DNA from: Oceanobacillus iheyensis HTE831 | GTDB taxonomy: Bacteria; Bacillota; Bacilli; Bacillales; Amphibacillaceae | Length of the DNA: 64,000 nucleotides | Direction: 5' to 3' | Assembly (NCBI RefSeq): GCF_000011245.1 | Contig: NC_004193.1 | Coordinates: 1,094,501 to 1,158,500, forward strand | Shown here: piece after piece, positions 8,911 to 18,841 of the stretch | How the letters are laid out: each line of letters starts with the position of its first letter | How positions within the stretch are numbered: position 1 is the first letter of the stretch | Notes under the pieces: generated by a model | Database searches by the model: none | What the model was told of the DNA's origin: nothing | Seen by the model: the letters and a program-made list of their open reading frames with translations, nothing else | Translations under genes and position numbers: made by a program

Positions 8911-9285
8911 ATGGACTTTAAAATTAAAAACATTGATCACATCCAGTTATCAGCACCAACAGGATCTGAGGATGAAGCGAGAGATTTTTATATTAATATA
9001 CTCGGGTTTGAAGAAGAAATAAAACCAAAGGTATTACAGAAAAATGGTGGTGTTTGGTTTAAATCAGAGGGAGTTTCTTTGCATATAGGTATTGAGGAAC
9101 CCTTCCAATCGCTAAAAAAAGCACATCCTGCAATCGAAGTAGAAAATCTTCCAATTTTCCAACGTTATATAGAAGAAAAAGGGATAGTGACACAATCCGA
9201 TAATAAACTACCAGGTGCGATCCGATTTTATGTGCGCGACCCTTTCGGTAATCGTTTAGAGTTTTTAGAGTGGAACAAAAAATAA
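8911..9285 (+). CDS. VOC/glyoxalase-fold protein
   Basis: This 124-residue single-domain protein has the two beta-alpha-beta-beta-beta units of the vicinal oxygen chelate fold. Probable metal ligands are the histidine in IDHIQLS, the histidine in SLHIGIEE and the glutamate in NRLEFLEW. DPFGNRLEF is the family's hallmark ending. ATG 8911 follows AAGGGGAG. Members include glyoxalase I, fosfomycin resistance enzymes and dioxygenases; the substrate here is unknown. Confidence 0.85.
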   Translation: MDFKIKNIDHIQLSAPTGSEDEARDFYINILGFEEEIKPKVLQKNGGVWFKSEGVSLHIGIEEPFQSLKKAHPAIEVENLPIFQRYIEEKGIVTQSDNKLPGAIRFYVRDPFGNRLEFLEWNKK

Positions 9286-9395
9286 CTTTTATTCCAAAAA
9301 AGTGTATCCATGTTTGTTCAGGAGAAAAATGGCATTGATGATTGAAGTTTTGTTTTATCACAATTGTGAGAAAGGTTTTTCTTTTTTATAATAGC

Positions 9396-9423
9396 TTGTT
9401 TTTTTGCCTGCAAATGCTATACT
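9396..9423 (+). promoter_or_regulatory. Probable promoter of the xpt-pbuX transcript
   Basis: TTGTTT (9396-9401) and TATACT (9418-9423), 16 bases apart, lie about 37 bases upstream of the riboswitch aptamer. Confidence 0.6.
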
Positions 9424-9459
9424 GAATACATTCTTCATCTTGAAACCTTATATATAGTT

Positions 9460-10246
<787 letters not shown>

Positions 10247-10247
<1 letters not shown>

Positions 10248-11551
10248 TGAAGATCGCAGCTCTGGGATTTCAACATGTATTAGCAATGTATGCAGGAGCC
10301 ATTTTAGTACCATTAATTGTTGGGGAAGCGCTTGGGCTAACAGTTGAACAATTAACATATCTTGTAGCCATCGATATCTTTATGTGTGGTATTGCTACAC
10401 TATTTCAAGTTATGAATAATCGTTTCTTTGGTATTGGTTTGCCAGTAGTATTAGGATGTACATTTACAGCAGTTGCACCAATGATTGCCATTGGTGGGCA
10501 ATATGGGATAACTGCTATCTATGGAGCGATTATTGTTTCAGGTATATTTGTAGTTCTAATTAGTGGATTTTTCGGCAAACTTGTTCGATTTTTCCCACCA
10601 GTTGTAACTGGCTCAGTAGTAACCATCATTGGTATTACTCTAATTCCAGTCGCTATTAACAATCTTGGCGGTGGACAAGGTGCAAGTGACTTTGGTTCAT
10701 TAGCAAATATTTCACTTGGATTTGGCACATTATTATTTATTATACTTATGTATCGCTTTACAACTGGATTTTTACGCTCCATATCTATTTTAATTGGATT
10801 AGCTATAGGTACAATTATTGCTAGTTTCATGGGAAGAGTTGATTTTACGGCAGTTGCAGATGCGTCTTACTTCCATATGATTCAACCTTTTTATTTTGGG
10901 ACTCCGACCTTTGAATGGCCGGCAATTATTACAATGATATTAGTTGCGATGGTATCGTTAGTGGAATCTACCGGAGTATATTTTGCTTTAGGGGATATCA
11001 CAGATAAGAAATTAAAAGAGAAAGATTTAACGAAAGGATATCGTGCAGAAGGGTTGGCCATTTTACTAGGTGGGATATTTAATGCTTTACAATATACAGC
11101 ATTTTCTCAAAACGTTGGTTTAATTCAAATGACTGGCGTGAAAAAATTAAGAGTAATTGTTGTTGCGGGTATCATGTTGATTGCTTTAGGATTAATACCA
11201 AAAATAGCAGCACTTACTACAATTATTCCAACAGCTGTATTAGGAGGGGCAATGGTAGCAATGTTTGGTATGGTCATTGCTCAAGGGATCAAGATGCTTA
11301 GTGCAGTAATTAGCGACTCGCATGAAAATTCTATGATCATTGCATGCTCCGTTGGGATGGGCTTAGGTGTTACAGTTGTCCCAGAACTATTTGCACAAAT
11401 TCCGAATAGTTTACAAATATTAACGAGTAATGGAATTGTAGCAGGTAGCGTAACTGCAATAGTATTAAATATATTATTTCATATGTTACCACAGCGTTCT
11501 AAAAAACAACAAACAACTGATAGCAGAGAGTTAGCAGAGGATATTGTTTAA
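10247..11551 (+). CDS. pbuX: Xanthine permease (NAT/NCS2 family)
   Basis: This 434-residue integral membrane protein has the 14-segment pattern of nucleobase-ascorbate transporters. The loop GVYFALGDI and preceding ESTG match the substrate-site region and FSQNVG matches the QN motif of NAT proteins. It follows xpt with a one-base overlap, giving uptake plus phosphoribosylation of xanthine. A strong terminator follows at 11570. Confidence 0.95.
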
Positions 11552-11569
11552 TAAAAGATTCATTTCAAG

Positions 11570-11612
11570 GAAGAGGATATTATGCTGTAGGAGCATAATA
11601 TCCTCTTTTCTT
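11570..11612 (+). terminator. Terminator of xpt-pbuX
   Basis: AAGAGGATATTATGCT pairs with AGCATAATATCCTCTT around a 5-base loop and is followed by T-rich sequence. Confidence 0.93.
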
Positions 11613-11618
11613 CGTTGT

Positions 11619-11919
11619 CTAGGAAATTATAAAATTTTGGGTCTGTGGATAAACAACTAAGTTAATTAGCTACGTCCAGCTCCAGCACCCATCACCTATT
11701 GTCCTTCCGGAAACCTCCTTAGGATAAAGAAGACTGCCGAGTGTTCTTTGTGAGGCATAGTCGCACTTATACCCGTGCGGTGAAAGTCAACATCGATTCG
11801 CATACGCTTATCGTGTTTCCTTTATCTCAAAGAAATAAAGAAGTTCGACCAGTCGAACCCCCCCTTGAAAAACAGGGGCGCAGGACATACGGTGATAAAC
11901 GGGCGCTTGCGCTTTTGTT
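11619..11919 (+). repeat. Long intergenic repeat, copy A (one internal module)
   Basis: It begins CTAGGAAATTATAAAATTTTGG and ends GCGCTTGCGCTTTTGTT. It is nearly identical to the copies at 22209, 35100 and 47956 and contains one copy of the 55-57 bp module (near 11730-11790). The two ends are complementary in three blocks: AGC-CCC/GGGCGCT, ATCACC/GGTGAT and GTCC/GGAC. Small hairpins (TTCGACCAGTCGAA; CCCC...GGGG) lie inside. The copy sits directly after a terminator. The 69-codon ORF inside it is not a gene, because copy D interrupts it with a stop. Confidence 0.93.
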
Positions 11920-12166
11920 CTATTATATGAATTTAATATCCTTGGTATAAAATTCAAATATTACACTGTTTTGTTTTCGATGGCAGATCCTAGCAGAGTT
12001 TTCAGCATCATCTTTACTAATTAATCGTTTTTTATAAAAATTAGCAATTATGAAATTGGTTCTATTGTAATATTTGTTAACTTAGATAAAATGATACATA
12101 TAATTAAAAATTATAAACTACTATTTTTCTTCCAATATCATAGAATAAAAGAATAGGGGCGTTGTT
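11920..12166. other. AT-rich gap
   Basis: About 250 bases follow repeat A. No ORF, RNA or hairpin is convincing here. Confidence 0.4.
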
Positions 12167-12559
12167 ATGATTGATATTCCATATTTTCTATTTGTAATTT
12201 ATTTATTAGGAATACTATTTGTTTTATGTATTTCCGTTGTACATTGGATTCGAAGAGAGTTTGAAATACTTTCTAGTTTAGGTATTATTCTTTCATTATT
12301 ACTACCATTGATGACTTTTCTTTTTAGTATTTACAGACTAGAAGGCACAAATGAAATTGTTTATATTTGGAATCAACTAAGAAATGCGAATGGATGGGCG
12401 ATAGTTATAGTCTTTGGGCATTTATTTTTACTTGTTTGGATGATTATTGGAATTCAAATGAAGGAAGTATATCAATGGACAAAAGGACTTATTAGCCGTA
12501 TTCAGAATAAATGGAAACAACGTACTAATCATAGCCAAAGAGAGATTAGTGAGAAATAG
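12167..12559 (+). CDS. Small membrane protein of unknown function
   Basis: I do not recognise this 130-residue protein. Hydrophobicity shows three membrane segments (about residues 6-27, 34-56 and 78-98) and a basic C-terminal tail rich in K, R and Q. An AGGGGCG ribosome site precedes the ATG. It is 47 bases upstream of the acetyltransferase gene with no terminator between them, so the two may share a transcript. Confidence 0.7.
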   Translation: MIDIPYFLFVIYLLGILFVLCISVVHWIRREFEILSSLGIILSLLLPLMTFLFSIYRLEGTNEIVYIWNQLRNANGWAIVIVFGHLFLLVWMIIGIQMKEVYQWTKGLISRIQNKWKQRTNHSQREISEK

Positions 12560-12606
12560 ATTTTTATTTTGGTAATTTAATCTGAAGTTGAGGGTAGGTA
12601 AGAATA

Positions 12607-13167
12607 TTGAAAACAGAGAAGCAAAAGATGATAGACGGCGAATTATATAAACCAGCGGACCCTGAATTATATAAAGCGAGACAATTTGCGAGAAGAGCAA
12701 CTCGCTACTATAATGCGACAACGGAAGAGGATGTTGTAAAACGTTCAGGTATGTTAAAAGAATTATTTGGTAGTACCGGAAAAAATATTTTTATTGAACC
12801 TCATTTTCGATGTGACTATGGTTTTAATATTCATATTGGGGAGAATTTCTACGCTAATTTTGATTGTATATTGTTGGATATTTGTGAAATAAGAATTGGT
12901 GAAGATTGTATGTTGGCACCAGGAGTCAAGATTTTTACTGCTACTCATCCACTTCACCCAGTTGAAAGAAAGAGCGGACTGGAGTATGGAAAGCCTGTTA
13001 CCATAGGAGATAATGTCTGGATTGGTGGCGGAGCAATTATTAATCCCGGTGTAACAATCGGAGATAATGCGGTAATAGCTTCAGGTGCCGTTGTTACGAA
13101 AAACGTTCCTACAAATACAGTGTACGGAGGAAACCCGGCAAAGTTTATGAAAGAGATATTGTTATAG
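12607..13167 (+). CDS. maa: Maltose/galactoside O-acetyltransferase-type enzyme
   Basis: A 186-residue left-handed beta-helix acetyltransferase. It has an N-terminal Mac domain ([15 protein letters not shown]), hexapeptide repeats ([31 protein letters not shown]) and the catalytic histidine in TATHPLHP. Acetyl-CoA is the donor and sugars the acceptors; which sugar is not decidable. The start is TTG 12607, preceded by GAGGGTAGG. Confidence 0.85.
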   Translation: MKTEKQKMIDGELYKPADPELYKARQFARRATRYYNATTEEDVVKRSGMLKELFGSTGKNIFIEPHFRCDYGFNIHIGENFYANFDCILLDICEIRIGEDCMLAPGVKIFTATHPLHPVERKSGLEYGKPVTIGDNVWIGGGAIINPGVTIGDNAVIASGAVVTKNVPTNTVYGGNPAKFMKEILL

Positions 13168-13375
13168 TGCGTGTTCAAAAAGAAAAGACTGAGAAAATTG
13201 AGGTGGTGTAGCTTTAAGTAGCGGAACGTATGCAGTTCATACGTGAGAACCTAAAAAAGCAAGCTGACAGGTAGGAACTTCTGCTAAAATCTCCCACGTT
13301 CTAAGGGCAACCAAGAATTACCACATCCTGTGAAAGCTCATTTTCACCGGATTTTAGAACAACCTCTTATAGAGG
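13168..13375. repeat. MITE-like intergenic element
   Basis: About 200 bases are flanked by imperfect terminal repeats (GTGTTCAAAAA near 13171 and TTTTAGAACAAC near 13353-13364). They contain a perfect hairpin, ACGTATG...CATACGT, at 13228-13246. No ORF fits. There is only one copy in this window; I recall similar elements as common in Bacillaceae, but that needs a genome search. Confidence 0.5.
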
Positions 13376-13394
13376 AAGGATGGATGTTATTTAT

Positions 13395-13898
13395 ATGGAT
13401 CGATTACAATCATTTGCTCCAGTTATTCCTGATGATCCAAGAGTATTAATAGTTGGTTCAATGCCTGGAGTGAAATCACTTGCAGAACAACAATATTATG
13501 GTAATCCAAGAAATCATTTTTGGAGCATCATGTTTACATTATTGGAAGAAAAACGTGTAGACAACTATCAAGATAAATTAAGTATGTTAAAAAGACATGG
13601 TATTGCTCTATGGGATACCATTGGAAGTTGTTATCGAGAAGGGAGTTTAGATGTGAATATTCAAGATGCTGAACCTAACGACATTATTGGATTAGTACAA
13701 GATTACCCCACAATTAAATTGATTGGCTGCAATGGCACAAAAGCGTATGACATATTTAGAAAAAATTTTTCTTTAGAAAGCTTCCCGAATGTTGATGTGG
13801 TTAAATTACCTTCTACTAGTCCAATTCCTGGTAAATACAATAAAAACTTAGAAGAAAAGATCGAGGCTTGGAAAATTATTATAGATAGTAACGAATAA
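13395..13898 (+). CDS. DNA glycosylase, UDG family 6-like (hypoxanthine/mismatch)
   Basis: The N-terminal active-site motif (GSMPGVKSLAEQQYYGNPRNHFW) matches COG3663 family 6 uracil-DNA-glycosylase-fold enzymes, which remove hypoxanthine from deaminated DNA. The C-terminal LPSTSPIP block is the second family signature. Length is 168 residues from ATG 13395. An in-frame ATG at 13380 touches the ribosome site (GAGGAAGG), so the inner start is preferred. It is convergent with the SDR gene, with only 16 bases between them. Confidence 0.85.
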   Translation: MDRLQSFAPVIPDDPRVLIVGSMPGVKSLAEQQYYGNPRNHFWSIMFTLLEEKRVDNYQDKLSMLKRHGIALWDTIGSCYREGSLDVNIQDAEPNDIIGLVQDYPTIKLIGCNGTKAYDIFRKNFSLESFPNVDVVKLPSTSPIPGKYNKNLEEKIEAWKIIIDSNE

Positions 13899-13914
13899 CC
13901 CTCCAAGCTAACGA

Positions 13915-15012
13915 CTAAGTAATGATTACATGACGTTGATAATCATTTTTGTATTTATGATAAAAATCGATCATGGGTTGCAATTGGTCTTTAAAATCAG
14001 GGCATTGAATTGTTGTCTTTTCTAAATCTTTTGATGCCTGTGTACTACTATATGAACAGTTGTTTTCAAAATAGGCTAATGCTTCTTTTTCCGTTTGTAA
14101 CCATTTGCGAATAAAAGATAAGGAAAGTGGATAATTTGCAAGGGATATAGGAATAGTTTTATTTGGTGTTACGCTCAAGTGAATTTCAGCTATCATTTGG
14201 TACAACTGTCTCATTGTATATGGCGCTGGGTCAGTTAAATGATAGGTTTTACCTTCTCCGATCGGATGAAATCCGAGATAACTTGTTGCTTTCAGTACAT
14301 AATCGTAAGGTACAAAATTACCTTCTACATTTCCTTCACTTATAAAAGGAATATGTTTTATCATTTTCATACGTTCAAACATATTCAATAAAAAGTATAT
14401 TCCATCAAATTTTTCAGTGTAACCAGTTTCTGAATGCCCTTTGACAATTCCTGGTCGTATAATTGTGGTTGGTATCGTTTCTTTTAGAGTTTCTACAAGA
14501 ACTTCAGCTTCAAATTTTGAAGCCTCATAATGATTTTTAAAAGTTTGGTCCATGTTGAGCTCTGTTTCCAAAATAGTGCCTTGTCGAGTCCCAGATACAT
14601 AAGCAGTACTAAAGTATATGTATCGATTTAAACTCCCTAATGTTTTAAGCCAATTATTGACGTTTTTCGTACCATGAACATTAACTCTCCATGCAATATC
14701 AAATGGGACAGCTAAATCATAAATAGCTGCTAAATGAAATACATGTGTCACTTTCTCTTGTAATTGTCTATTTATATGGGGTTCTATAGCAAGATTTGTT
14801 TTGGTTATATCTCCACTTATAATAGAATAACGATCTCGTGGTATGGAATGATAAGCAGATTGGTTAATTGCTTCTCGAGCTGCTGCTAATTCCGTTGGTA
14901 AAGTAAGTAGATAGATATGTTCGATATCTTCTTGATAATCGACAAGTAATTGCTCAACTAGGTGTCTAGCTAAAAATCCTGGAAACCCAGTAATGAAAAA
15001 AGTATACTTCAT
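13915..15012 (-). CDS. Extended SDR, male-sterility/thioester-reductase-like
   Basis: The N-terminal Rossmann motif TGFPGFLARHLVEQLL binds NAD(P). The YxxxK catalytic pair is in HYEASKFEAE, and STAYVSG supplies the serine region. Overall it resembles NAD_binding_4 (fatty acyl-CoA reductase or thioester reductase) proteins, 365 residues long. ATG 15012 follows GGGAGGAG; the longer ORF start is less likely. It may reduce an activated acyl group or act as a nucleotide-sugar epimerase; the substrate is unknown. Confidence 0.8.
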   Translation of the reverse strand: MKYTFFITGFPGFLARHLVEQLLVDYQEDIEHIYLLTLPTELAAAREAINQSAYHSIPRDRYSIISGDITKTNLAIEPHINRQLQEKVTHVFHLAAIYDLAVPFDIAWRVNVHGTKNVNNWLKTLGSLNRYIYFSTAYVSGTRQGTILETELNMDQTFKNHYEASKFEAEVLVETLKETIPTTIIRPGIVKGHSETGYTEKFDGIYFLLNMFERMKMIKHIPFISEGNVEGNFVPYDYVLKATSYLGFHPIGEGKTYHLTDPAPYTMRQLYQMIAEIHLSVTPNKTIPISLANYPLSLSFIRKWLQTEKEALAYFENNCSYSSTQASKDLEKTTIQCPDFKDQLQPMIDFYHKYKNDYQRHVIIT

Positions 15013-15081
15013 TGTACTCCTCCCAAAAATCACATGATAATTTTAGTATAGCGTTTGTTTTTAAAGTTTTCTAACATTTCG

Positions 15082-15110
15082 TTGATTAAAGTGAAATCGG
15101 TACGTATAAT
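15082..15110 (+). promoter_or_regulatory. Promoter of the SAM hydrolase/two-component operon
   Basis: TTGATT and TATAAT are separated by 17 bases, about 50 bases upstream of the gene. Confidence 0.75.
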
Positions 15111-15163
15111 AAAAATCAATCAAACTATAGTAAAACGATATATATGCATGGAGGATTGAAAAG

Positions 15164-16018
15164 TTGATGAAAAACCCCCTAGTATTACAAACAGATTTTG
15201 GTTTAAGTGATGGAGCAGTAAATGCTATGTATGGTGTATCGATTTCGGTAGACCCTAATTTAAAGATTTATGATTTAACTCATGATATCCCTCCATTTAA
15301 TATTTGGGATGCTTCTTATCGGTTGTCTCAGACAATTGATTACTGGCCAGAAGGTACCATATTTATATCGGTTGTCGATCCAGGAGTAGGTACGGATCGT
15401 TTAAGTGTAGTTGCGAAAACAAAGAGTAATCACTACATCGTCACGCCAAATAATGGAACACTGACTCATATCGCAGATCGAATTGGAATTACAGAAGTAA
15501 GAATAATTGATGAAAAAGTAAACAGGCTACCACGTTCTGGAGAATCTTATACATTTCACGGGAGAGATGTTTATGCGTATACTGGTGCAAGATTAGCTGC
15601 AGGGAATATTAATTATGAAGGTGTTGGGCCATCTATTGATATCTCTGAAATCATTACTTTACCTCTACCTGGCTCGTCTTCTGAAAATGGTATTATATTA
15701 GGGAATATTGATATTTTAGATGTTCGTTTCGGGAATTTATGGACAAATATAGATCGACAAATGTTTATCCAAGAAGGGTATTTTTATGGTGATTGGGTGG
15801 AAGTATCTATTGAAAATGAGCGAAAGAAAAAGTATCAAAATCATATTCTGTTTGGACGTTCCTTCGCTGAAACACGTTTGGGAGAGCCCTTATTATTTGT
15901 GAATTCATTGGATAAACTAGCAGTCGCTATCAATCAAGGGTCATTTGCGAACGCATATCAAATTGAAACGGGCTCAGATTGGAGGATATATATCACAAAA
16001 TCTAAACAAAAAAATTAA
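15164..16018 (+). CDS. SAM hydroxide adenosyltransferase (DUF62 family)
   Basis: The protein belongs to the fluorinase/chlorinase-like family whose common members hydrolyse S-adenosylmethionine to adenosine and methionine. LQTDFGLSDG, VVDPGVGTDR and FHGRD carry the conserved Asp/Arg/His set of the hydrolases. Length is 284 residues. The start is TTG 15164 (GGAGG 9 bases before), with ATG 15167 as the alternative. It is 12 bases upstream of the sensor kinase, so the three genes are probably co-transcribed. Confidence 0.88.
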   Translation: MMKNPLVLQTDFGLSDGAVNAMYGVSISVDPNLKIYDLTHDIPPFNIWDASYRLSQTIDYWPEGTIFISVVDPGVGTDRLSVVAKTKSNHYIVTPNNGTLTHIADRIGITEVRIIDEKVNRLPRSGESYTFHGRDVYAYTGARLAAGNINYEGVGPSIDISEIITLPLPGSSSENGIILGNIDILDVRFGNLWTNIDRQMFIQEGYFYGDWVEVSIENERKKKYQNHILFGRSFAETRLGEPLLFVNSLDKLAVAINQGSFANAYQIETGSDWRIYITKSKQKN

Positions 16019-16030
16019 AAGAGGTTCTAT

Positions 16031-17107
16031 ATGAAAGTTTTTGGGTTACGACTTGGAATTTTTCTAGGTATTTGGTTATTGCTGATTATGGTGGACAGTG
16101 AATTTATTTCCTATCACATTTTGATTTGTGCTGTAGCATTGTCGTTGTTTTTTTTCCTCACTTTCAAAAGAAGCGTAATGTTATTATACATGTTGTTATT
16201 ACTTGTTGTTTTTATAGGAGCTATTCTATATACGGATGGAATCCTCTATTCGATTGTGTTGCTCTGGTTTTTATTGTGGGATTCACTTCATCGCATATCT
16301 ATTCGTATGTACTATGTGTTAACAGCAATTATTTTACTTGGAATATTAATGATAATGTGGATTCAAGAAACGTATCAGATTGGATTGTTGATAAGTACCA
16401 TTGCAATTGCGATAAGTGGTTATTTTGTATTGAAAGAAATTCATCAAAAAGAATATTACCGTAAAATCTACCATGAACTACTCAATGAGTATCGAAAATT
16501 AAAAAGAATGAATATTACTTTAGAAAACAATGCTCGAATGGAAGAAAGAACAAAAATTGCTCGTGATATGCATGATACAGTTGGGCATCGACTTACTGCA
16601 TTAATTATGCGACTGGAATTACTATCTATGGAACACCCTTCTATTTCACTCGATACATTAAAAGAATTAGCAAGTGAAAGTTTGGAAGACACTCGGCAAG
16701 CAGTAAAAACATTGCAGCTAGATGAGTCAGAAGGTATTGCTTCTGTGATTCATCTTATACGTAAACTTGAAGCAGAAAGTCATATTACTGTACAGTTTAC
16801 AATGAAAAAAGGGGTTCTTAATGTTCCGCTTTCCAATGACAAAAGTGTAATTTTATATCGAATTATCCAGGAGGCTATTACAAATGCTATGCGACATGCA
16901 AATAGTCGTGAGGTAAATGTTATATTAAGTAAATCTGCTGATGGTGCACTTACATTTGAAATCTCAAATGCTATTTTTGAGTCAAAGCAATTTGAATTAG
17001 GGTTTGGACTTAGGAATATGAAAGAGAGAGTGGTAGAGGTTAACGGGACCTTAAATGCTTATAAATTAGAAAAACGTTTTATTGTATCAGGAAGAATCCC
17101 TGTGTAG
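16031..17107 (+). CDS. Sensor histidine kinase, NarL/LnrJ-type
   Basis: Five or so membrane segments fill the first ~140 residues with almost no extracellular domain. The HisKA_3 dimerisation motif RDMHDTVGHRLTAL contains the phosphoacceptor histidine near residue 180, followed by a HATPase_c domain (ITNAMRHANS; GFGLRNMKERV). Such intramembrane-sensing kinases typically respond to envelope or membrane-active compounds. With the following regulator and ABC genes it matches the B. subtilis YfiJK-LMN (LnrJK-LMN) linearmycin-resistance arrangement. Confidence 0.9.
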   Translation: MKVFGLRLGIFLGIWLLLIMVDSEFISYHILICAVALSLFFFLTFKRSVMLLYMLLLLVVFIGAILYTDGILYSIVLLWFLLWDSLHRISIRMYYVLTAIILLGILMIMWIQETYQIGLLISTIAIAISGYFVLKEIHQKEYYRKIYHELLNEYRKLKRMNITLENNARMEERTKIARDMHDTVGHRLTALIMRLELLSMEHPSISLDTLKELASESLEDTRQAVKTLQLDESEGIASVIHLIRKLEAESHITVQFTMKKGVLNVPLSNDKSVILYRIIQEAITNAMRHANSREVNVILSKSADGALTFEISNAIFESKQFELGFGLRNMKERVVEVNGTLNAYKLEKRFIVSGRIPV

Positions 17108-17136
17108 GAGGCTTGTTAAGAAAGGTGGGGGTTATA

Positions 17137-17772
17137 TTGTATCGAGTGTTGTTAGTAGAAGATCAGCAAATAGTTCGGCAAGGGATAAAAATATTATTAG
17201 AACAAGATAAGCAAATTAAAGTTATTGGTGAAGCTACAAATGGTGTGGAAGCAATAGAACAAATGATGGAACATACGGTAGATGTTATTTTAATGGATGT
17301 ACGTATGCCAGATATGAATGGAATTGAAGCAACAAGGAAAATCAAATCCCAGTGGCCAAATGTACGTATTCTTATGTTGACGACGTTTAATGATGATGAA
17401 TATACGTTGCAATCATTAAAAGAAGGGGCGAATGGGTTTTTATTAAAAACTGCCGATGGAAAGAAATTAATTGACGCAATTCATAGCTGCATGAGAGGTG
17501 GATTAGTACTTCATGATGAAGTGGCAGCAAAAGTAATGCCGAAATTATTGCATACATCGAAGAGGGAATTATCTGTTCAGCTTTCAGAACGGGAGCGTGT
17601 AATTACTGCGTTAATTGGGAGTGGATTAACGAATAAGGAAATCGCAGATGAATTATTTCTAACGATTGGAACAGTAAAAAATTATATCACTTCGATACTG
17701 CAAAAAACCGAACAAAGAGATCGCACACAACTCGCTATTTTTGCAGTCAGACATGGGATTACAAAAGATTAA
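17137..17772 (+). CDS. NarL/FixJ-type response regulator (LnrK-like)
   Basis: Receiver domain: VEDQQ acidic pair, phosphoacceptor aspartate in ILMDVRMPD, TTF threonine and K in LLKTADGKK. A LuxR-type helix-turn-helix follows (LSERERVITALIGSGLTNKEIADELFLTIGTVKNYI). TTG 17137 is preferred because AAGGTGGGG lies 6 bases upstream; the longer ORF from 17113 has no site. It likely activates the ABC exporter operon downstream. Confidence 0.9.
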   Translation: MYRVLLVEDQQIVRQGIKILLEQDKQIKVIGEATNGVEAIEQMMEHTVDVILMDVRMPDMNGIEATRKIKSQWPNVRILMLTTFNDDEYTLQSLKEGANGFLLKTADGKKLIDAIHSCMRGGLVLHDEVAAKVMPKLLHTSKRELSVQLSERERVITALIGSGLTNKEIADELFLTIGTVKNYITSILQKTEQRDRTQLAIFAVRHGITKD

Positions 17773-17863
17773 ATGTCATTGAATTGTTACAACTATATGG
17801 ATCCAAAATCAAGTTAATGAATTATAATTAAGATATTCTAAGGATAAAAGTCGTGGTGATTAC

Positions 17864-18682
17864 ATGATTGAAATCTTCTTAAATGAATTTCATTTTTCAA
17901 CACTTTGGAATGCAGGGATATTACTTTTTTGTTTACTGTATATAATATGTTATTTCTTTGTGTTACCAGTAACGGAATCTGGAAGCATGAAGAAAGCTGT
18001 TTTAACCATACTAGGTGTTACAATATTATTTATAGCAATTGGCAGCCCGTTAAATATTATTGCTCGTTTAACCTTTCAAGGACATATGATACAGATATTG
18101 CTTTTAACCGTAGTTTCTGCTCCTTTATTAGTAGCTGGTTGGAAGCCCATTAAAATCAATACATTCTCATTTGTACATACTTGTGTAAGTTGGTTAACGA
18201 AACCATGGGTATCGATGTTATTACTGTTGAGCTTTTTTTATGGATATCATTTACCGGTAGTGTTTGACTTTGCAAGGTTGGAATTATATTGGAATCATTT
18301 CTTTTTATTCGGATTATTTATTTCTTGTATATTATTTTGGATTTCGATTTTATATAAGATAAAAGTGAGTGAGAAACTCTGGTTGTATGCAGGCATTCAT
18401 CATCTTTTTCTCATTCCTTATTTTCTATTCTTATATACCGCAAATGAAGGAGTCTACCGAGTATATTCAGATATCACATTATTTATGTCCGCAATTGAAG
18501 TTTGCCTGCCTGTAGAGATTAACTATCCAGAACAATTTTATGCTTCATTATTACCTTTTGATCCAGTCATACATCAGCAAACTGGAGTTGTTTTATTTTG
18601 GATCAGCTCCTGTTTAATTTATATAATCGTATTATTTTGTAAACAAAGTGTTCAAGAAGGCACTGTCCCAAGTCATTCATAA
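17864..18682 (+). CDS. ctaG: CtaG-family cytochrome c oxidase assembly protein
   Basis: A 272-residue protein with seven or so membrane helices and the family's conserved histidines (QGHMIQILLLTVVSAPLL, GIHHLFLIPYFLF). CtaG helps assemble the copper centre of caa3-type oxidase. Here it is not beside cta oxidase genes but sits between the two-component system and the exporter. It has its own terminator overlapping the stop. Confidence 0.87.
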   Translation: MIEIFLNEFHFSTLWNAGILLFCLLYIICYFFVLPVTESGSMKKAVLTILGVTILFIAIGSPLNIIARLTFQGHMIQILLLTVVSAPLLVAGWKPIKINTFSFVHTCVSWLTKPWVSMLLLLSFFYGYHLPVVFDFARLELYWNHFFLFGLFISCILFWISILYKIKVSEKLWLYAGIHHLFLIPYFLFLYTANEGVYRVYSDITLFMSAIEVCLPVEINYPEQFYASLLPFDPVIHQQTGVVLFWISSCLIYIIVLFCKQSVQEGTVPSHS

Positions 18683-18706
18683 CGATGGTAGGACAGTGTC
18701 TTTTTA
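18659..18706 (+). terminator. Terminator of ctaG
   Basis: CACTGTCC (18661-18668) pairs with GGACAGTG (18691-18698), followed by TCTTTTT. The stem starts inside the last codons of ctaG. Confidence 0.8.
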
Positions 18707-18746
18707 TCGTTGAAGTAAGGCGCTGGCTGAATGATAGTTTTATTTT

Positions 18747-18760
18747 ATGACTTGAGTCAT
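18747..18760. promoter_or_regulatory. Palindromic operator candidate before the ABC operon
   Basis: ATGACT-TG-AGTCAT is a perfect inverted repeat with a 2-base spacer, immediately followed by a TATATAAA -10-like sequence. It contains ACT(N2)AGT, the half-site pattern I recall for VraR/LiaR-type regulators, which are relatives of the regulator encoded at 17137. Its location 81 bases upstream of the ATPase gene fits an activator site. Confidence 0.5.
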
Positions 18761-18841
18761 ATATAAATGGGGAAACAAATGACGGAAGACAGTATGTTGG
18801 TAAGTGATTTTTCAATATAGTAAAAGTAAGGAGGGATGACA

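Noticed and set aside
11741..11950. 69-codon ORF in repeat A, nearly identical to a 60-codon ORF in repeat C (35096-35278)
   Set aside because: It looks conserved only because the repeat is conserved. Copy D has an in-frame TGA and copy B lacks the module containing the start. No ribosome site.
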